Source: Amyelois transitella (Eukaryota; Arthropoda; Insecta; Lepidoptera; Pyralidae). Taken from it: 64,000 bases of DNA. Under the pieces are notes generated by a model. The model made no database searches. It saw only the letters and a list, made by a program, of their open reading frames with translations, and had not been told where the DNA came from. A program made the position numbers and the translations under genes. Shown one piece after another: positions 58,310-64,000 of the stretch; within the stretch, counting starts at the first letter, position 1, and each line of letters starts with the position of its first letter. The stretch is taken from contig NC_083505.1 in the NCBI RefSeq assembly GCF_032362555.1, forward strand, positions 10,159,501 to 10,223,500. Direction: 5' to 3'.

Positions 58310-60742
58310 ATGGAGCGGAGAAAAGCAAGCCCAGAGCAATTAAATATGCTTTTACATTTTTTGGAACAGGACAAAGAACTAGCCATTGGTAAATTTACAG
58401 GTTTAGAGGGAAAAATTCGGCAAACCAATGCTTGGATAAAAATAACGGAAACATTAAATGCAAATTCAGGGTTTGGATCAGGCGCTATTAAAACTCCAGA
58501 TAAATGGCAACAGGTATCTGATGTTACCGAACCCGTCTATTTAACCAACACTAGTTAAATGTTGAATAGCAAAATCACAGAAATAAAAAAAAAATTGTTA
58601 AATGGCCGTAAACGAATTCTAACCTTGTTTATTCAACCGCCATATACCTACACTCTTAACAAGTTTCTTAATAAAGTGCATAAATGAATACTTCATTTAA
58701 TTTCAGACATGGAGAGACTGGAAATCAAATGTGAAGAAAAAAGCATTTAAAATTCGCAAGAACAGGTTCACACCTGGCTCCAATGCTAATATTCAACTGA
58801 CAGAGGCAGAAGAGAAGATTCTAAGTCTGATATGTTCCAATACTTCAGTCTTTGGCATCACCGGAGTATCGGAGACTTCAGCAGTTTCATCTAATTCAGT
58901 GGTAAAAAATTAATTTTATAAAGTAAATCTATTATATTAAAAAAAATCATATGTCATATGTATAATATAATATGCCGAGTGGTTCCCGGCACCAATACAA
59001 AAAAGAATAGGACCACTCCATCTCTTTCCCATGGATGTCGTAAGAGGCGACTAAGGGATAGGCAACTTGGGATTCTTTTTTAGGCGATGGGTTAGCAACC
59101 TGTCACTATTTGAATCTCAATTCTATCATTAAGCCGAATAGCTGAACGTGGCCATTCAGTCTTTTCAAGACTGTTGGCTCTGTCTACCCCGCAAGGGATA
59201 TAGACGTGACCATATGTATGTATGTATGTAAATCTATTATATTAAAAAAAATCATATGTATAATTTATAATATAGGTAACATAGTCAACTTTTCTTTGCA
59301 GGTGACGGAAGATCAGAGTAATATAATCACTGAAGACTTATGTAATCCTGATCCATCCACAAGTACAATGGTATTTATATTTTTAAGATCAAGACATGGA
59401 TAGCTGTATCGTATATGTACCGGCACTTTAGAATAGAACTAATCCATATCTTTCCCATGGATTTCGTAAAAGGCGGCTAAGGGATAGGCTAGCAACCAGC
59501 ACTATTAAAACTCAAAGCCATACAGCTGAATGTGGCCATTCAATCTGTCTACCCTGCAAGGGATGTAGACGTGACTATATGTACCTATGTATGTTTATGT
59601 AGGATTCAAAGCTTTTTTAAATTATAAGTAAGGTATCACTAAGGTACATGTAATACTGTATTCCCTTGTTTTATTGAGAAGGCAAAGGCCAAGTCTTTAA
59701 CAAAGTATATTACAGGAAAAGTTGCTGAAGTCCTATGCAGTGCACCATTGACTGAACTGAATCTATATTTCTTTTTTATAGAAATGGTCTATGGACCCAA
59801 CACAATACACCCAAGCTGACATTGGTATTAGTTTAGACAATGGCTTGGGGACTGAATCTGATATTGGTATGGAATCCAAGGAAGTAACTTCAGCACCTTT
59901 GCCAGGAAAGCCATTGTGGAAAAGAGGAAGACCAGTCAGTGAGTCAGTTTTTATTTTTCGAATAGTAATATGAAAAAACTTGCTTTAGAACCCCATATTC
60001 ATATCCATACATATAACCTATAAGATTAACAGAAGCTTGGTATACAAAAATTTCTCCCCCAACCTCTCTAAGGGGGAATAAAAGGGGTCACCTTTTTTAG
60101 TGAACATTTTACAGTGCACCAACGGCAAAAAATATATCTATATCTAATAGCAAGTTATATCTATGAAACACAACTGTGTAGGAAAGCAAAAATCTTCACT
60201 ATATAATATATTTTTTATTTCTAATTTTGCCAGGACATGTTCATGATAGGCTTCTAAATTTAGAAGAAGAAAGAATAAGAATTGAAAAGCAGAAGCTACT
60301 AGAGAAGAAGAGAAGTAATAATATAAGGTTTAAGATTGAAAAAGACAGATTGGATATAGAAAAACAGAGAAATTTGTTACTAGAAAAGTAAGTATTTTCT
60401 TATGGAATAAAATTAAACTCTATGATGTCATACCACTAAGGTGATCACAGACCTGGTACATATTTTTTAACTGCGTTTGGAAACTGTGGTGCATGTGAGA
60501 GGGAAAGGGCCATACAGCTTAATATAAATAGGTACATTGTGGCAGGGCCCACTCTGCATATTGACGCCCTGCATATACCTTATATGTTAGGAATAAACAG
60601 ACATACATGCATCAGTAGTGTTGAACATTGATTAAATCTTTAATAGGTACCACTTCCTTCTATACAAGAGTGTAAATTAATTATCCTTAATTTCTTTTTT
60701 AGGTTGTTGGTCGCTGTTGAAGCAGTAGCCAATAGAAAATAA
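58310..60742 (+). CDS. Zeste-type Myb/SANT-like DNA-binding protein, 6 exons
   Basis: Exons 58310-58513, 58707-58901, 59302-59370, 59782-59938, 60234-60387 and 60703-60742 join in phase to give 272 residues. The N-terminal 90 residues are the 'regulatory protein zeste' Myb/SANT-like domain (Pfam Myb_DNA-bind_5 type): 'RKASPEQLNMLLHFLEQDKE', 'WIKITETLNA' and, spliced across intron 1, 'WQQTWRDWKSNVKKKA'. A Ser/Thr-rich linker follows, then a basic 'WKRGRP' patch and a long charged C-terminal coiled coil ('LLNLEEERIRIEKQKLLEKK') that should mediate self-association, as in Zeste. It is probably a nuclear DNA-binding protein. The domain is frequent in insect genomes and related to accessory proteins of DNA transposons, so domestication is possible. 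Intron 2 holds a complete SINE. Confidence 0.85.
58981..59229 (+). repeat. SINE (TATG-tail family), full length, in an intron
   Basis: 'GGTTCCCGGCACCAATACAA' to 'TATGTATGTATGTA', the cleanest copy in the window, in intron 2 of the zeste-like gene. It is flanked by an unusually long direct repeat (32 bp without a mismatch, 58923-58954 and 59228-59259). Confidence 0.95.
59430..59600 (+). repeat. SINE (TATG-tail family), shortened
   Basis: 'CCATATCTTTCCCATGGATT' to 'CCCTGCAAGGGATGTAGACG', with internal deletions removing the 'ACAAACTTGGGATTC' and 'CTTTTCAAGACTGTTGGC' blocks. It lies in the third intron of the zeste-like gene. Confidence 0.85.
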
Positions 60743-60834
60743 TATCTGGCTTTACTTTTATCAGTACAGATATTACAAGCCATATTATATTACAAGCCAT
60801 ATTATTTTTAGAAAACAATGTGATAAATACATAC

Positions 60835-61920
60835 AAGAAATCACGCCTCTTTCCCGGAGGGGTAGGCAGAGACTACCTCTTTACACTTGCCATGATCTCT
60901 GCATACTTCCTTCACTTCATCCACATTTATAACTCTCTTCATGCAAGTTCGGCGGTTTCGGGTACTCTTGACCTGACCCCTTAATTGACGTCCTTAATTT
61001 GATCAAGATACGTTCGTCTAGTTCTTCCCACTCCAACCTTTCCCTCTACACTGTCCTTGTATATCTGCTTAGTTAACCTGCTTTCATTCATTCTCTCCAC
61101 ATGACCAAACCATCTTAACATACCCTTTTCTATTCCTGTAACTACATCTTCTTTCACATCACAACATTCCCTTATCACGCTGTTCCTTATCCGGTCACTC
61201 AATTTCACACCTATCATACTCCTTAACGCTCTCATTTTCACTGCATTTATTCTGCTTTCGTGCTTCTCTTGCCATACCCAACTTTAACTCCCATACATTA
61301 ATGTCGGGACCAACACGCCCCTATGCACAGCCCGTCGAGCCTTTTTGGATAGTTTCTGACTGCTCATAAAGGCATGCAAAGCTCCATTCACCATGTTCCC
61401 TGCGTTCACTCTCCTTTATATCACTATAATATCACTATCACACTTGCCATATGATGTAAACTTTGATCCTAGATGTACAAACTCTTCCACTTGCTCAACT
61501 TTTTCTCCTCCAATCAAAATATTATGCTGTCATTTATTTGCCATTTCAAAAACCAGTGTTTTAGTTTTACTTTTTTCATTCTTTTTTCTTTCAAAGCTTC
61601 ATGTATACAGTTTACCATCTCCTGTAACTCTTCCGCTGATGACGCCAGTAACCTGATCGTCGGCAAAGAGCAAACATTTGTCGACGATGGTTAGCAGGAT
61701 AATTTCTGCAGTCCAGCTGTGACCCTTTTCCTTTGTAAAGTGGCACGGTAACAGCCTTACACCAATCTTTTAGTACTCTGCCGCTTCTCCAACTCAAATT
61801 GAAAAGGCAGTACAACTGACTAGTTACTACGCCTTTTCCTGCTTTTAGCATCTCGACCGACACTATCATACCCAGCAGCCTTACCCGCTTTCTTACCCTT
61901 AAGTGCATGCTTTCATACTC
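60835..61920 (-). mobile_element. Non-LTR retrotransposon, 3' part, decayed
   Basis: Minus-strand pieces of a reverse transcriptase frame. Near 61760-61900: 'SGRVLKDWCKAVTVPLYKGK' then 'DCRNY'. At about 61650-61690: 'LFADDQVTGVISG', the F/YADD catalytic box. At about 61330-61480: 'EEFVHLGSKFTS' and 'AGNMVNGALHAFM'. At 60981-61241: 'KMRALRSMIGVKLSDRIRNS' and 'MLRWFGHVERMNESRLTKQ'. The stretch between CRNY and FADD (fingers and palm) is deleted, and frame breaks and stops are present, so it is dead. The 3' tail (60835-60970) is the source family of the short fragments at 7862, 12611, 15715, 23365, 35850 and 43783. Confidence 0.85.
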
Positions 61921-62314
61921 TTAAGTGAATATGATAATAAGAAGTATTTTATACCTACCTTAAAAAAAAGTTTTAAAAATATTAAATAAAAGTCTTTCTA
62001 TTTTCCTACCTTACTACCTTTCTTTTTATTGTTATAAATTGCACACATTTTTGAGAGCTGCTTGCTTGTGTTAAATGAATTTTGGCAAATATTGGTTTGG
62101 ATCCTGCTGCTGCGAGTATACATTCGATTCAATGCTAACCCATGCTATTATGAGATTATTCCTTGTGACGAAAATATTATTTAAACGCTATCTAGATTTA
62201 CGTAGATTGAACGATTTAGTCGCTGCAGTTTATTAAATAAGTAGACTCAGATAGGCGCGGTCCATAATGAAAATTCAACTGAGACAAACGCAGAAATAAT
62301 GTATTCAATAAATA

Positions 62315-62568
62315 CATACATACATATAATCACGTCTATATCCCTTACGGGGTAGACAGAGCCAACAGTCTTGAAAAGACTGATAGGCCACGTTCAGCTG
62401 TTTGGCTTTATGATGTAATTGAGATTCAAATAGTGACAGGTTGCTAGCCCATCGCCTCAAAGAGGAATCCCAAGTTTATAAGCCTATCCCTTAGTCGCCT
62501 TTTACGACATCCATGGGAACGAGATGGAATGGTCCTTTTCTTTTTTTATTGGTGACGGGAACCACTTC
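62315..62568 (-). repeat. SINE (TATG-tail family), full length with target duplication
   Basis: Minus copy from 'CATACATACATATAATCACG' to the head complement 'GGTGACGGGAACCACTTC', flanked by the 12-bp direct repeat ATTCAATAAATA (62303-62314 and 62569-62580). Confidence 0.94.
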
Positions 62569-62831
62569 ATTCAATAAATATTTTGTCAATAAAGGCTTGC
62601 CCGTAAAACTAAATGGCAGAATAATTGTAATTACTTTTGCTAAAAAATATTTTATGTCAATGCAAGTCAAAATTGATCTTGTCAATTTACTGTCAGTACG
62701 GCTCAATATTATTGTTATTGTTTTGATTATACGTTACGTGTGCGAGCGACGGCCGATGAGCATGAAAAACGCGGAGAATTATATTTAATTTACCTATTAT
62801 TTTAATATTTCACCAAGTGCGGTTTTACAAA

Positions 62832-63409
62832 ATGGAGAATGTACAATCGAATCGTGAACTTATATGCGTGAAATTTCCCGGAATAGTAAAAAATGATGAG
62901 AGGGCAATTCAATGTTTAGGTGGAATCAGAGAAATTTCTCAGGTAACAAGTGTGCATTTTTATTATTTATTTAATGTGTGTTTATTCAAGCAATTCGAAT
63001 CGAACGAAATTCTGTTTAGGGTGACATGCATGTAATTTTAATTGTTTCACGTGTTAATAATGGTGTTAAAATCGGGTATGCTGCGAGTGCTGCGTTCAAT
63101 CTCATGCAACTCGATAAATAATAAGTTGAATTTATAACGTTAATGGTAATCGGATGATGAATTCTCTAATGCCAGCCATGTTTTCATTTCATTTTTTTTA
63201 GGTTTACTCTGAAAGTTCAAAAAGGCGTCTGGGGTTATCATTTCAACCAGAGAATCCGTACATGAAAAAATTGTATGGCGATGCTTGTAAATCAGCAGGC
63301 CTTCTTTTAAGAGTTAGAGTGAAGAAAACCAAAGTAAACAATGAGGTGAAGAGAGAAGTGCTGTCCACATCTGTTGTGGGTCGTGTGAAACTGATGTACC
63401 AGTTTAACT
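62832..63409 (+). CDS. GTF3C5: General transcription factor IIIC subunit 5 (GTF3C5), 5' part, 2 exons
   Basis: Exons 62832-62942 and 63202-63409 (donors GTAACA and GTAAGT; acceptor TTTTTTTAG) give the first 106 residues: 'VKFPGIVKNDERAIQCLGGI', 'SESSKRRLGLSFQPENPY', 'AGLLLRVRVKKTK' and 'VVGRVKLMYQFN'. The FPG-V/I-KN, LGG, a R-L-x-F-x-P-x-(D/N)-PY string and the (S/G)LLLR(V/I) strand are the conserved N-terminus of TFIIIC subunit 5 (TFIIIC63; Tfc1 in yeast), the tau-95 region that pairs with tau-55 and helps bind the A box of tRNA genes. The third exon is not in the window; 63410-64000 shows only intron and a SINE. The start is the first ATG of a frame without an upstream in-frame ATG. Confidence 0.86.
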
Positions 63410-63957
63410 GTAAGTTTTGTCATGAAAACACAATACTAGAGTATCAAATACTCATTTCGCGTGCGTAAACAAGTACAAACAGGTTCATGGCGATTGAAAG
63501 GCTGGCTCACGTTGATACACCCCTCACTCTGCGTCTTTCAACTACAAGTTGCTTAATCATTAGCAAACAAATAATTCACGGTGCATGTCATAGTAATTGA
63601 AAAGTTTTATAGGTATAACAAAAAATTTTCTTCACAGTCTTCATTTTAAAAACAAAGCACAAAGAAGAAGTATAATGTTAATATGAAACAAAGAAGTAAC
63701 AGAAACAAACAAGTTGAAGAACATTCACCTTTCTCACAAAATAACAAAATTGTCTAATAATCATATTCCATCTATTCACATAAATATCACAATCAGGTTG
63801 ATGATTTAATAATAATAACCAAACTGAATATACTTAATAGATAAAGATCGGAGAATAACAAATGCACCTATAATGTCTATTGTTGACTTCCTTTTGGTCA
63901 TACACCCTAGTTGAAACCTCCTCAGATCATGCTCTAGGTTGAGAGGTCATAATACAT

Positions 63958-64000
63958 GCATACATATCATCACGTCCATATCCCTTGTGGGGTAGACAGA
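63958..64000 (-). repeat. SINE (TATG-tail family), cut by the window end
   Basis: 'CATGCATACATATCATCACG' then 'CCCTTGTGGGGTAGACAGA', the tail end of a minus copy in the GTF3C5 intron. Confidence 0.85.

Overview
The window reads as nuclear DNA of a moth or butterfly (Lepidoptera). It is A/T-rich and all but one of the recognisable protein genes have GT-AG introns. It is littered with a roughly 250 bp SINE-like repeat ending in a (TATG)n tail, with repeats beginning CTAG plus a (G/C)-rich 'CCCGC..CTTCG' head, and with 3' pieces of one non-LTR retrotransposon. These are all typical of lepidopteran genomes. No bacterial, organellar or viral genome organisation is seen.

Layout. Positions 1-16,100 are gene-poor, with repeat remnants and one tRNA-Pro(AGG) gene (minus, 5513-5584). 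Positions 16,135-19,225 hold a complete-looking PIF/Harbinger DNA transposon with a TTA target duplication and 38 bp perfect terminal inverted repeats. Its transposase gene (plus) and MADF-BESS accessory gene (minus) are interleaved exon by exon on opposite strands, and a small MITE is nested inside. Positions 19,229-28,600 are repeats. A secreted adenosine deaminase-related growth factor gene (ADGF/ADA2 type, intronless) is at 28,727-30,250. Positions 30,300-37,300 are gene-poor. On the minus strand at 37,440-39,611 is a two-exon gene that I assembled by hand for a 96-residue secreted prepropeptide with a CLIP-like six-cysteine pattern. Another gene-poor stretch follows to about 47.9 kb and then a small composite relic (47,904-48,787) carrying THAP-like and second-gene exon fragments.

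The last 15 kb is gene-dense. In order: an RCC1-repeat protein of the SERGEF/DelGEF type (49,136-50,513, plus); CCDC43 (51,647-52,829, minus); proteasome subunit alpha-7 (53,371-54,497, plus); a divergent HSF-domain protein (54,583-56,671, minus); a zeste-type Myb/SANT protein (58,310-60,742, plus); a decayed non-LTR retrotransposon (minus, about 60,835-61,920); and the first two exons of TFIIIC subunit 5 (GTF3C5, from 62,832, plus, running off the window).

The genes are functionally unrelated housekeeping and regulatory genes; there is no operon-like logic. CCDC43 and PSMA7 are divergent (541 bp apart), SERGEF and CCDC43 convergent, HSF-like and zeste-like divergent. All exon joins were checked for reading-frame phase by hand; no similarity search was possible, so family names rest on recognised motifs.
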